DNA from: Sphingopyxis sp. MWB1
GTDB lineage: Bacteria > Pseudomonadota > Alphaproteobacteria > Sphingomonadales > Sphingomonadaceae
Reading direction: 5' to 3'
Length of the DNA: 64,000 nucleotides
Assembly (NCBI RefSeq): GCF_000763945.1
Contig: NZ_JQFJ01000002.1
Span: forward strand, 310,001 to 374,000
Below, piece after piece: positions 11,167 through 20,025 of the stretch. Each line of letters starts with the position of its first letter. The stretch's first letter is position 1. The translations under genes and the position numbers were made by a program. Under the pieces are notes generated by a model. It made no database searches. It had not been told where the DNA came from and was given only the letters and a program-made list of their open reading frames with translations.

Positions 11167-11541
11167 TTAAACTTGGCCCGGCCCGCGGCACCTTGCCGTT
11201 GATCGCGGAGACTTCTCTCCGCCGATCTCAGTTTGTTGACGGAAACGATAATAGGGAATGCGGTTAGCCGCTGATCGCGCCATAATCGGACGAGGGCGGG
11301 TCAGCGGCTGGCGGGCCAGAAGATTGGAGACCACTGTCGGCAGATCGTAGCGCATGAGGCCGGGGGAGAAGGCAAGACTGCCGATTTCCAGAGCCAGGAA
11401 CCAGCCGGCCAATGTCGAGCCGATAAGAAAAGCCGCGCTCACCCCGTCGAGATCATGTGCACACCAAATGGAGGCCATTTGCACGGCAAGGATCACGGCG
11501 CCGCCGATGAGAGCCGGGCCTATGTCAGGAGCGCGGACCAT
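11167..11541 (-). CDS. doubtful hypothetical membrane protein
   Basis: Open frame with two hydrophobic segments (around IGGAVILAVQMASIWCAH and AAFLIGSTLAGWFLALEIG) followed by a basic, low-complexity tail. The ATG at 11541 has only a weak AGGA directly before it; a TTG at 11556 would add five residues. The hydrophobic segments favour a real or decayed gene, but I recognise no family, and the long basic tail looks like read-through of non-coding sequence. Confidence 0.3.
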   Translation of the reverse strand: MVRAPDIGPALIGGAVILAVQMASIWCAHDLDGVSAAFLIGSTLAGWFLALEIGSLAFSPGLMRYDLPTVVSNLLARQPLTRPRPIMARSAANRIPYYRFRQQTEIGGEKSPRSTARCRGPGQV

Positions 11542-11582
11542 TCCTGTGTTTCGCAAGGCCCGACGACAGAAGCAAGCGTCTT

Positions 11583-13964
11583 TTACCCCCGCAGTCGGTC
11601 GATGGCCTGCGCCAGCGCCACGTAGAGTTTGCCGATGTCCGACGACAACAGGGTTACGCTGATCGCCGAGCCGTCGCGGGCGCCGAGGAGGAGGCGCAGC
11701 ATGGCTTCGAAATCATGGATATATTGGTTGACCGCGCTGTGGAAGGCGCCCTCTTCCTGATAGAGGCGGAGAATTTCCTTCGCCTCACTATTTTCGACCA
11801 GCTTGACCGCGCGGCGCGAAAAGACCCCGCGATCACCCTTTAGATAGGCATCCCACGCGGTGTCGCTGACTTCGCTCGACAGGATTTTCGTGACGTCGAT
11901 GGCGGTGGATTTTAAGGCTTCGGTCAATATGCCGACCTGCTTGGCGAGCGTGTCGCGGTCGCTCGCGGTAATCGCTTGCTCAGCCTCGGCGACGCGGGTC
12001 TGCAACGCACTACTGCCGTCGATGAGCGAGGCGAGCTGCTGCTTCAGTCGCCCTGCTGCGTCGTCGGCAGCCCTGATCGCGCGCTGTGACGCATCTTCTA
12101 TGGCGGCGATCTGGCGCTTCGCTTCGCCTTCGAACAGTGTATCGAGCGCCTGCGCCGCCGCCCCTTGCATGGCCGCGCCGATGTCGGCGGCTATAGCATC
12201 GAACCGGGCGCGCGTGTCGGCAGCGATGGTGTCGGCGGTGTCGCGGACCGAACCAAGTGCGGCCATCATCTTCTCGCCGTCTGCGCGGCTGAACGCATCC
12301 GCATTTTCACGCAGCTTGGCAAAGCTCGCCTCGGCTTCCGCGAGCGAGGCCTGCAACCCCTGCGCCATCGCTTCCTGACTTTCGGCCTGGACGGCGAGTT
12401 TTGCCTGATTTTTCTTTAGGAGGGATTGGGCGGCGTTGACGTGTGAAAGCGTCGATTGGGCCACAAGCTCCGATGCCTCGAGCATCGGTTTGAGCGTGGC
12501 CAGCGCGTCTTCGGTTTCCTGTTTGTGCGCGCCGATACGATCGAGCGCGCGCGGCAATGTTTCGTCGAGCTCGCGCGTTACAGCATCGAGCGCGAGAAGC
12601 AGCGATTCGGCGTGGCCGACCAACTGCTGGGACGCCCCATTGCCCTTGCCGACTTCGGCCTGAAAGGCCGTCAGCTGTTCGCGCGTTCCTTCCAGCGCAC
12701 GCGCAATATTGGCATTGGTGGCAGTGACTGCGGTTTCCACATTTTGCAACTGGTGCGAAAGCGTATCGACATGGCCGAAAAAGCGCTGGGCGAGCGCTTC
12801 GCTTGCCTCGCCATGACCGCTAAGCACCTCACCCATCGCCTCCCCGGCGGAACGGGCGTCGCGGAGCCGTTCATCCATATGATCCGCTGCCTCGCCGACA
12901 TGGCGGCGGAAGGCCTGCCAGCTTTGTTCCATCCGGTCGGTGATGGTGGCGAGAAGTGTCGACATTTGCGTGTCAATGGCCGCGCTGCCTTCGTGCATGC
13001 GCGCCAGTGCCGTTTCATGTGCGTGGGTTATATGGTCAGAAGCGCCAAGCAAATCTGCTTCGGTTTCCTTCGCTTGCTGGGTGAGCGCGCCAATAGCCTC
13101 GTGAAGTTTTGCGGCCGATGCTTCGCCCAACTGCGCAGCTTTGGCGCCCTCTTCGGCGAGAGCGGCGAGATGCGCTTCCAGATTGGCGCCTTGTTGATGC
13201 GCGACCAGCCCGGCCTCGCGGAAATTGACTGCAAGCCGCTGCGCGACATCGTCGATACGGGGGAGGCCGGCGAGAAGCCCGTCCATGCGCTGCAAGGCGA
13301 CATCGCCCGATCGGGCGAGTTGGTCGTGCGCATTGGCGATGACCGAGGCATTGCTGGCTAGACGGTCGCTGCTTTCGTTGAGACGCTGCACCGTATCGAC
13401 GCCCAGCTGCTGGACCAGGCGGGCCTGTTCCGACAGGCCCTGCTGCGCAGTGGAAAGGTCGCGGTTGAGCTGGGCAAGAGATTCGCTCAGCGCTCTGTTT
13501 TCCTGCCGCAGGGCGGCGGCAACCCGCGCGAAGCGGCCCTGTTCCGCCCGGCCAGATCGTAAAAAGGCCATCCAGCCCAACAGCAGCAGCGCGACCGGCA
13601 TCGACCAGGTGGCGATGATGGTGGGCAGATCGCCCATGGGCGGCACCTGTGTAAAGTCGTTGCTCCCCGCCCACGCGATAAAGAGCGTCCAGCCAGCCGC
13701 CAGCAGGAGGAGAAGTCCCCCCATCAGCCGATCGCGCGTCGATGAAGGCGGCGGACGCGATTCGTCCTGTTCCTGTTCGGTAAGCGCGGACATGTCGAGC
13801 CAGTCGGGTTGCGTTTGGGCTTTTTCGGCTTCTCCCTCACCAGTTATGGCGCGGTCGGCGGAGCGAGGGGCATTGCCCTCCGCCGCCTGAGCAAGCTGAG
13901 TGTCAGCGGATTCTTCCGCCCCGGTGTCGCGCCACAATCCGACGATTTTCTTATCCCCCGTCAT
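11583..13964 (-). CDS. membrane-anchored coiled-coil protein of unknown function
   Basis: 793 residues. An acidic, Glu/Gln/Ala-rich N-terminal cytoplasmic segment (1-80) is followed by two hydrophobic helices (about 81-98 and 115-135) and then roughly 550 residues of Ala/Gln/Glu/Leu-rich sequence with heptad-like spacing, as in long coiled coils. The compact C-terminal region (about 690-793, for example YLKGDRGVFSRRAVKLVENS) is richer in aromatic and hydrophobic residues and looks like a globular domain. The layout resembles alphaproteobacterial polarity or envelope-scaffold proteins, but no enzyme motif is present. It is divergent from the Hpt-like gene, with 68 bp between starts. Confidence 0.8.
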   Translation of the reverse strand: MTGDKKIVGLWRDTGAEESADTQLAQAAEGNAPRSADRAITGEGEAEKAQTQPDWLDMSALTEQEQDESRPPPSSTRDRLMGGLLLLLAAGWTLFIAWAGSNDFTQVPPMGDLPTIIATWSMPVALLLLGWMAFLRSGRAEQGRFARVAAALRQENRALSESLAQLNRDLSTAQQGLSEQARLVQQLGVDTVQRLNESSDRLASNASVIANAHDQLARSGDVALQRMDGLLAGLPRIDDVAQRLAVNFREAGLVAHQQGANLEAHLAALAEEGAKAAQLGEASAAKLHEAIGALTQQAKETEADLLGASDHITHAHETALARMHEGSAAIDTQMSTLLATITDRMEQSWQAFRRHVGEAADHMDERLRDARSAGEAMGEVLSGHGEASEALAQRFFGHVDTLSHQLQNVETAVTATNANIARALEGTREQLTAFQAEVGKGNGASQQLVGHAESLLLALDAVTRELDETLPRALDRIGAHKQETEDALATLKPMLEASELVAQSTLSHVNAAQSLLKKNQAKLAVQAESQEAMAQGLQASLAEAEASFAKLRENADAFSRADGEKMMAALGSVRDTADTIAADTRARFDAIAADIGAAMQGAAAQALDTLFEGEAKRQIAAIEDASQRAIRAADDAAGRLKQQLASLIDGSSALQTRVAEAEQAITASDRDTLAKQVGILTEALKSTAIDVTKILSSEVSDTAWDAYLKGDRGVFSRRAVKLVENSEAKEILRLYQEEGAFHSAVNQYIHDFEAMLRLLLGARDGSAISVTLLSSDIGKLYVALAQAIDRLRG

Positions 13965-14032
13965 CTTGTCATATTAGCAGCAAATGCCGCGCATGAAACG
14001 GAAACTTAACCATATCGTGCCAAGGCCTTCGC

Positions 14033-14329
14033 ATGTCTTTCGACAGTGGCCCTCTTGATCGCTATCTGACGGCCGCTGTCGGCGATGATCCTGCCATGGC
14101 CGCCGAACTGCGCGCGAACTTCGTTCAGAACGCCCGCGAACTCGCAGACCTGATGCGACGGGCGCGCTGTGATGCCAATTGGCATATGGCGGCACTGCGG
14201 CTCAAGAGCCTTGCGGCGACTTTCGGCGTAATTCCGCTGATCGAGCTTGCGGAAGAGGCAATGGATGGCGCCCCTGGCGACCCGGCAGTACTGCGCCATA
14301 TATCCGCCATGCTCGACGAGATGGGTTAA
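14033..14329 (+). CDS. Hpt-like protein lacking the phospho-histidine
   Basis: A 98-residue all-helical protein. The stretch ALRLKSLAATFG (about residues 54-65) aligns position by position with the histidine phosphotransfer signature (AHxxKGxxxxxG), but leucine (Leu55) stands where the phosphorylated histidine should be. The following helix IPLIELAEEAMD is also Hpt-like. It may be a pseudo-Hpt acting as a phosphorelay inhibitor or binding module, in the manner of known histidine-less Hpt proteins. An AAGG lies about 10 bp before the ATG. Confidence 0.6.
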   Translation: MSFDSGPLDRYLTAAVGDDPAMAAELRANFVQNARELADLMRRARCDANWHMAALRLKSLAATFGVIPLIELAEEAMDGAPGDPAVLRHISAMLDEMG

Positions 14330-14473
14330 AGCCGCGTTCAGCCGCGTATTCTATGGTGATTTTCAATTACCCCTGTCTTGCCATGGCCACGCGGGAAAGC
14401 TAGCCGCGTGCTTGGACCGCGGTGAGCCTCGACGCGCCATGTGGGGCGGCCGACCTATTGAGGAGAGATTTTG

Positions 14474-15742
14474 ATGTTCAACCGTTTCCGCTCCCTGCCC
14501 GCCACGGCGATGGCCGCTGTGCTGGGTTGCGCGCTGACGATGACGGCGACCCCCGCCGCTGCGCGCGAGAAGGCGAAGAAGGAAGAGGCAAGCAAAGGAA
14601 ATCAGCTTGCCCCCAGCCGTGAATTCACACCCGCGCTCAAAAAACTGACCGATGCTGCCCAAGGCAAGGATGCCGCGGCCCTTCAGGCTGCGTTGACCGA
14701 GGCCGAAGCATCGGCGGCCAAGGCTGACGATCATTATCTCACTGCCTTTTATCGGCTGCAGCTGGGAATTTTGAACAAGGACCAGGCAATTCAGGCACAG
14801 GCGCTCGACGCCATGCTCGATTCGGGACTGACCCCGCCTGAGAATGCGGCGACCTATAATTTCTTCTCCGGCAATTTTGCTTATGCCGCCAAGGATTATG
14901 CGAAGGCGATTCAGCGACTGGAAGCGGCGCAGGCCGCCGGTTCAACCGAAGCCGCGCTCACCCCGATTCTGATGGACAGCTATTTGAATGCTGGCCAGAT
15001 CGACAAGGGCTGGGCCATTGCCAAGGCCGAGATTGAAGCCCGTCGCGCGGCCGAGGAACGCCCCGGCGAAGAATTGTTCGTGCGCCCTGCACAGGCTTTT
15101 CAAAAGGCCAACCGCACGCCGGACGTGCTGGAAGTGCTGACGATGCGCGTTGAAGATTACAGCACCCCGGCCACCTGGCGGAATACGCTGTATATATTGC
15201 TGCAGCAGGCTGGCGGGGACAAGGATCTGAGCCTCGACATATTGCGCCTGATGCGCGCTACCGGCTCGATGACGGATCGCGCCGAATATTCGGAATATGC
15301 CGCGCTGGCGACCGAGGCCGGCTATCCGGGCGAAGTCGTGTCGCTGATCAAGCAGGGGCAGGCGAAAGGCGTGATTCCTGCAAGCGACGTGCATTTCAAG
15401 GGCGTGCTCGATTCGCAAACGCCGCGCGCGCGCGATGACGAGGCGGCGCTTGCCGCCGATGCGGGCAAGGCCTCGACCAAGGCTAATCCCAAGGTTGCGC
15501 TGGGAACGGCCGATGCGCTGGTCGGCAATGGCGATTATGCCAAGGCGATTCCGCTGTACGAAGCCGCGCTCGCCGCGGGTGCCAATCCGGTTGCCCAATA
15601 TCGTCTGGGCGTCGCGCAGGTGCAGGCCGGCCAATATGACGCCGGCATCGCAACCCTGGCGAAGGTCGAAGGCAACCGGGCCCGCCTTGCGCGCTTGTGG
15701 TCCGTGCACGCCAAGCAGAAGGCAAGCGGGTCTGCCGGATAA
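14474..15742 (+). CDS. secreted TPR-like repeat protein
   Basis: 422 residues starting with a clear Sec signal peptide (basic MFNRFRSLPA, hydrophobic core, cleavage near ATPAAA|REK). The body consists of Ala-rich helical pairs typical of TPR/Sel1-like solenoids, for example FFSGNFAYAAKDYAKAIQ and ALVGNGDYAKAIPLYEAAL. It is probably periplasmic and a scaffold for protein complexes; the partner is unknown. ATG 14474 is preferred over a TTG at 14471 because GAGGAG lies just upstream. A strong terminator follows at 15763. Confidence 0.75.
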   Translation: MFNRFRSLPATAMAAVLGCALTMTATPAAAREKAKKEEASKGNQLAPSREFTPALKKLTDAAQGKDAAALQAALTEAEASAAKADDHYLTAFYRLQLGILNKDQAIQAQALDAMLDSGLTPPENAATYNFFSGNFAYAAKDYAKAIQRLEAAQAAGSTEAALTPILMDSYLNAGQIDKGWAIAKAEIEARRAAEERPGEELFVRPAQAFQKANRTPDVLEVLTMRVEDYSTPATWRNTLYILLQQAGGDKDLSLDILRLMRATGSMTDRAEYSEYAALATEAGYPGEVVSLIKQGQAKGVIPASDVHFKGVLDSQTPRARDDEAALAADAGKASTKANPKVALGTADALVGNGDYAKAIPLYEAALAAGANPVAQYRLGVAQVQAGQYDAGIATLAKVEGNRARLARLWSVHAKQKASGSAG

Positions 15743-15762
15743 GATCGACCCTGTCGGATAAG

Positions 15763-15802
15763 AAAAGGGCGCCGGTCCAAGGCAGGATCGGCGCCCCTTT
15801 TT
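15763..15802. terminator. bidirectional intrinsic terminator
   Basis: GC-rich stem (GGGCGCCGGTCC with GGATCGGCGCCC, one mismatch) flanked by an A-run on the left and a T-run on the right. It lies between the converging ends of the TPR-like gene and the lrp-type gene, so it can stop transcription from both sides. Confidence 0.85.
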
Positions 15803-15827
15803 ATAAGCGAATGTCGGCGATGCGGCG

Positions 15828-16301
15828 TCAGGCCTGAACGGGAATGCCAGCCAATTGCTTCGCAGTGCGAATCGTGAGCGATGTTTTGACGCTTGTCACA
15901 TTGGGTGCCGAGGTGAGCTGCGCGGTGAGGAAGGCCTGAAAGCTTTGCAGATCGCGCGCCACGACCTTGAGCAGAAAGTCGATTTCACCATTCAGCATAT
16001 AGCATTCGCGGACCTCGGGCAGATCGGCGATATAATCTTCAAACGCCTGAAGATCGGATTCGGCCTGGCTACGCAGGCTGACCATCGCAAACACGGTAAT
16101 GCCATAGCCCAGCTTGGCCGGATCGAGATCGGCGTGATAGGACCGGATAACCCCGCTTTCTTCCAGCGCACGGACGCGGCGCAAGCAGGGGGGCGCTGTT
16201 AACCCGACGTGATGGGCAAGCTCGACGTTGGTGATGCGTCCATTCTTCTGCAACTCGTCGAGAATTTGCAGATCAATTTCATCGAATTTCTGACTGGCCA
16301 T
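15828..16301 (-). CDS. Lrp/AsnC family transcriptional regulator
   Basis: A 157-residue feast/famine-type regulator. The N-terminal winged helix-turn-helix (LDELQKNGRITNVELAHHVG then TAPPCLRRVRALEESGVI) precedes a C-terminal RAM/ASNC ligand-binding domain (YGITVFAMVSL, VRECYMLNGEIDFLLKVVARD). Start ATG 16301 is chosen because GGAAG lies 8 bp upstream; longer starts lack a ribosome site. The effector is probably an amino acid, but the target is unknown. It is transcribed divergently from the kinase-like gene, a plausible target. Confidence 0.92.
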   Translation of the reverse strand: MASQKFDEIDLQILDELQKNGRITNVELAHHVGLTAPPCLRRVRALEESGVIRSYHADLDPAKLGYGITVFAMVSLRSQAESDLQAFEDYIADLPEVRECYMLNGEIDFLLKVVARDLQSFQAFLTAQLTSAPNVTSVKTSLTIRTAKQLAGIPVQA

Positions 16302-16462
16302 TGCTGAAACTTCCATCGCGAATATCTGGCGCGACCATAATATTATTTCAGCCGATTGCAATTGTCCCACAATGCGACGTGGATGGTTAATGCACTTTCG
16401 CAGCAAGCCATTTCACGCTAGCCGCTAAGAATATGCTAACCAAACCGCTGGGGGAGGGGCCC

Positions 16463-18133
16463 GTGCGTCACTCGCCCGACCCGATGATCGACACAATTTT
16501 GCGTCAGTCGCCCGGTGAAGGGCGGGGTGCGGTGGCAGCGTGGCGCCAGTTGACCGATATATTGGCGCAGCGGGGCAACAGCCTTTCTGAATCGGATGTT
16601 CTCAGGGCCTTGCGCGCTTTGGCGCTGTTACGCCCGCGGATCGAGGAAAGGATAAGGCGCGATACCGCTTTGGCGGTGGCGCGGCATGGGCGTTTTGCGC
16701 CGCTTGTCGCCTTTTACGCGCATGATGTTCCATCGGTGGCAGTCGCAATGCTGCAAAATGCCCGCCTTGATGAACCGGATTGGTTGGCGCTGCTGCCCGC
16801 AACCGGGGCCATGGCGCGTTCAGTTCTGGCGGGTCGGGGGGATCTCCCGCTGCGGGTTCGGCGTGCGCTCGCCAGCCTTGGAGCAGCGTCGATGGCGCTT
16901 CCCGCCGCTTCGCACCAGGCGGCGGAAGTCCAAGCGGATGCGGAACCAGAACAAGCGCCTCCGCGCGCGGCAGGCGGAAGCCAGATCAGCGAACTGGTTC
17001 GCCGAATCGACAAGTTCAAATCGTCGCGCGCGCAAAAAGAATCGAGCGCGGAACGAACGGATCAGGTTGCCGCGTTCCGTTTTGAAACCGGTGCCGACGG
17101 CCTGTTTTGCTGGGTGGAAGGAGTCGCACGCGGGGCGGCCATCGGCCTTTCTCTGGCCGAGGCGGCCTATGGCGAGGAAACCGGTGTGGACGCCGCTGCG
17201 GCAGGCGCTTTTCGGCAACGCGCCGAAATCGTCAACGCGCAGTTGCGGCTCGCAGGACGCAACAAGGAGGCCGGGGAATGGCGGCTTTCGGCACGTCCGC
17301 GCTTCGATCCGGCAACGGGACAATTTATAGGGTATCGCGGTCATGCGCGGCGACCGTTGGCCAATGAGCGCCCCTATGGACGCTCCAGCGAAGAAGAATC
17401 GGGCGATTCGATTCGGCAGCTGATTCATGAGCTTCGCAGTCCCCTGAATGCTATTTCGGGCTTTGCGCAGATCATTGCAGGACAAATGTTCGGCCCCGTC
17501 AGCGGCGCTTACCGGGCGATGGCGGAGGGAGTCATTACCGATGCAGCATCGATTCAGGCGATTATCGACGACCTGCATCTCGCCACCCGGCACGAGCCTG
17601 CCCCTCCCGCTGATGATGAAGAGCAACGGGAAGCCGCCGATATCGCGGCCGTTACCCAGAAGGTAGAGGATGATCTGGCGCCCTTGCTCGCGGATCAGGG
17701 GGTGCGCCTCAGCCTTTCGCGCATTGGCGGGCCTTTCCTCGCGCATGTGGTCGAGCATGACGCCCGTCGCATGATCGGGCGCCTGGTCACTGCGATGGTC
17801 GATATTTGCGAGCCTGGTGCCAATTTGGTCGGCCAGCTTTTGCTGGATGCGTCGGAGACAGGGATGCTGCGGCTGCGTATCGTCAGACCCGCCGCTATTC
17901 GTTTTGCCTCTGCCGAAGAATTGCTCGATCCCGGCTTCAGCCCGGAAGGAGAGGCACCCGGTGCTGCGATTCTGAGTCTGGGATTCTCGCTGCGGTTGGT
18001 GGACCGTCTGGCCCGCGCCGTTGGCGGAGAGTTGGAGATCGGACACAACGCCTTGACCTTGCGATTGCGATCCGCCACGTCGAATCCCCGAACGGAGGAT
18101 GAGCCTTCGCCGGATATTCAGCGAAACGAGTAA
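16463..18133 (+). CDS. histidine-kinase-like protein with degenerate ATPase domain
   Basis: 556 residues. The N-terminal half (1-300) is Arg/Ala-rich with no recognised sensor domain except a possible PAS-like segment (about 205-295). A HisKA dimerisation helix follows at about 320-375 with a good H-box (LIHELRSPLNAISGFAQII). The C-terminal region lacks the expected N-box asparagine and DxGxG; only LSLGFSLRLVDRLARAVGGE recalls the G2/end region. It may be a pseudokinase or phosphatase-type partner. GTG 16463 is preferred because GGGGGAGGGG lies about 5 bp upstream; ATG 16433 has no such site. It is cytoplasmic, with no membrane helix. Confidence 0.7.
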   Translation: MRHSPDPMIDTILRQSPGEGRGAVAAWRQLTDILAQRGNSLSESDVLRALRALALLRPRIEERIRRDTALAVARHGRFAPLVAFYAHDVPSVAVAMLQNARLDEPDWLALLPATGAMARSVLAGRGDLPLRVRRALASLGAASMALPAASHQAAEVQADAEPEQAPPRAAGGSQISELVRRIDKFKSSRAQKESSAERTDQVAAFRFETGADGLFCWVEGVARGAAIGLSLAEAAYGEETGVDAAAAGAFRQRAEIVNAQLRLAGRNKEAGEWRLSARPRFDPATGQFIGYRGHARRPLANERPYGRSSEEESGDSIRQLIHELRSPLNAISGFAQIIAGQMFGPVSGAYRAMAEGVITDAASIQAIIDDLHLATRHEPAPPADDEEQREAADIAAVTQKVEDDLAPLLADQGVRLSLSRIGGPFLAHVVEHDARRMIGRLVTAMVDICEPGANLVGQLLLDASETGMLRLRIVRPAAIRFASAEELLDPGFSPEGEAPGAAILSLGFSLRLVDRLARAVGGELEIGHNALTLRLRSATSNPRTEDEPSPDIQRNE

Positions 18134-18166
18134 TTCGCTATATCCGCAAAAGGTCAAGGAGACAGG

Positions 18167-19192
18167 GTGCAGTCCGCGAGCGATCTTCTCATGCCGCCGA
18201 CGCCGCCAAATCTGGTGACTCTCTCCGAGGGTGAGGCTTCGCGTTTCTGGGTAACCATTGATGCCGAAGAGGATTTTGACTGGGCGGGGCCGTTTTCCCG
18301 TACCGGGCATCGGCTCGATTCGGTGCCGGCTCTGGCGGATTGTCAGCATTATTTCGAACAAGCCGGGGTGTGCCCCATTTATCTGGTCGACTGGCCCATC
18401 GTCGAGGATGACCGGGCCGTCGAGATATTGGGAAATGCCTTGCGAGGTGGACGATGCGAAGTCGGCGCGCAACTCCACCCCTGGGTGACGCCGCCGTTCG
18501 AGGAAGAGGTCAACGCCCATAATAGCTATACGGGCAATCTTCCGCCGGAGCTCCAGCGTGCAAAAATGGCTGCGCTGCAACGCGGCATAGAGGATCGGTT
18601 CGGGGTGGCGCCGCTGGTTTATCGCGCCGGGCGCTATGGCCTCGGCCATGACACAGCTACGATGCTTGCCGAACTCGGGTTCCGCTGCGACACATCGGTG
18701 CGCTCCGCCTTTGACTATCGGCCCGGTCATGGGCCCGATTATCGCAACGCACCGCTTCAGCCCTGGTGGGTCGAAACCGATGTTCAGCCTATTTTAGAAG
18801 TGCCGGTGACGACTGTTTTCGGTGGGCTGCTTGGCGGGAAAGGACGCGGGCTTTACCATCGGCTGACGCGCGGCGGGTCGCATGCGGGGGCGGCGCTGGC
18901 GCGTTCGCGGTTGGTGGAACGTATCGCGCTGACGCCGGAAGGCATTCCCGCCGAACGTGCGTGCAAGGCGATTGATATCGCCCTGGCGCGGCGCTTACCG
19001 ATATTGAACTTTTCCTTTCATTCGCCTTCGCTGCAGCCGGGGAATACACCCTATGTGCGCGACGAGGCGGATCTGGTGCGTTTCTATCGCTGGTGGGATA
19101 TCGTACTGGATCATCTGAAGCGCCGGGGGGTCGAACCGACCAGCGCGGCGGAAATTCTGGCCATGGCGGATCAAAAACGCGGCGCGCATTGA
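18167..19192 (+). CDS. polysaccharide deacetylase (NodB-homology) family protein
   Basis: 341 residues with NodB-type motifs spread as in carbohydrate esterase family 4 relatives: TIDAEEDFDW (metal/catalytic Asp region, about residues 29-38), QLHPWVTPPF (metal His), VYRAGRYGLG (about 149-158) and the C-terminal FSFHSPSLQPG. Likely acts on an exopolysaccharide or lipid-linked glycan by removing N-acetyl groups; the substrate is unknown. The GTG start has AAGGAGA upstream. No signal peptide is seen, so it is probably cytoplasmic. Confidence 0.82.
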   Translation: MQSASDLLMPPTPPNLVTLSEGEASRFWVTIDAEEDFDWAGPFSRTGHRLDSVPALADCQHYFEQAGVCPIYLVDWPIVEDDRAVEILGNALRGGRCEVGAQLHPWVTPPFEEEVNAHNSYTGNLPPELQRAKMAALQRGIEDRFGVAPLVYRAGRYGLGHDTATMLAELGFRCDTSVRSAFDYRPGHGPDYRNAPLQPWWVETDVQPILEVPVTTVFGGLLGGKGRGLYHRLTRGGSHAGAALARSRLVERIALTPEGIPAERACKAIDIALARRLPILNFSFHSPSLQPGNTPYVRDEADLVRFYRWWDIVLDHLKRRGVEPTSAAEILAMADQKRGAH

Positions 19193-19247
19193 GCATCATG
19201 CTTGCCAATTGCCCGACGCCTCCGCTATCGCGCCTTCATCCCTTCGG

Positions 19248-19323
19248 GGGCCTGTAGCTCAATGGTTAGAGCTGGCCGCTCATAACGGCTAGGTTGCGGG
19301 TTCGAGTCCTGCCGGGCCCACCA
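19248..19323 (+). tRNA. tRNA-Ile2 (CAT anticodon, lysidine type)
   Basis: 76-nt cloverleaf with a perfect-to-wobble acceptor stem (GGGCCTG with CGGGCCC), D arm GCTC/GAGC, anticodon loop CTCATAA with CAT at 19281-19283, T loop TTCGAGT and encoded CCA. The 8-nt D loop and CTCATAA loop resemble the AUA-reading tRNA-Ile2 more than elongator tRNA-Met. The C34 would be converted to lysidine by TilS. Elongator Met is the alternative reading. Confidence 0.9.
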
Positions 19324-19417
19324 TTTCCGATCTTTATCTGCGCTGTCTCGATTGCGGCGCGGCAGGGTTGTTCGGGATAGACTTGCCTTGCTGCCCCGTC
19401 TAAGGGGCGGAGCCGGT

Positions 19418-19494
<77 letters not shown>

Positions 19495-19651
19495 AGCAGC
19501 TTTCTCTGCTGCCATTCATCTCCCCTTCCTCCGTCCAATTGGTCGCAGCTCTGTGCTTTCCGCGCGACGGAACGATGGAACATCGCCTTGATGGCTCCGT
19601 TGATAGAGCAGGTAGCGCGGGATGCTGCCGTCATAACCAAGGAGAAGGAGT

Positions 19652-20023
19652 ATGACCGACACGTTGGAACGCAACGAAACCCATCGCCTCATTTCGTCTG
19701 AAAAGGTCGAGGGAACGGCGGTATACAGCCCTGAGAGCGACAAGCTTGGGACCGTCAGCCATGTGATGATCGACAAAAGATCAGGGCAAGCCGAATATGC
19801 CGTCCTGGAATTTGGCGGATTGTTCGGAATTGGCAGCGATCATTATCCCATTCCCTGGGATATGCTGAGCTATGATACGGACAAGGGGGGCTATATCGTC
19901 AACCTGTCGAAAGAGCAGATCGAAGGCGCTCCTCGCTATCAGCGCGATAGCATGCCTGTTTATGATGACAACTATGGACGGACGGTATTCAGCTATTACG
20001 GGCTGAATTATCCGGCCCTTTGA
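19652..20023 (+). CDS. PRC-barrel domain protein
   Basis: A 123-residue soluble protein with one PRC-barrel: LISSEKVEGTAVYSPESDKL, then IDKRSGQAEYAVLEFGG and DHYPIPWDMLSYDTDKGGY. PRC-barrels occur in RimM and photosynthetic reaction-centre H subunits; free-standing versions in alphaproteobacteria are often stress-associated, but their role is unclear. A strong AAGGAGAAGGAG site precedes the ATG. The 52-residue membrane protein gene begins 2 bp after its stop, suggesting an operon. Confidence 0.9.
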   Translation: MTDTLERNETHRLISSEKVEGTAVYSPESDKLGTVSHVMIDKRSGQAEYAVLEFGGLFGIGSDHYPIPWDMLSYDTDKGGYIVNLSKEQIEGAPRYQRDSMPVYDDNYGRTVFSYYGLNYPAL

Positions 20024-20025
20024 CC

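Noticed and set aside
12456-13361. Plus-strand frame of 301 codons opposite the coiled-coil protein
   Set aside because: No start context or domain; composition typical of an antisense shadow.
16820-18730. Minus-strand frame of 636 codons spanning the kinase-like and deacetylase genes
   Set aside because: It crosses two plus-strand genes with clear motifs and has none of its own.
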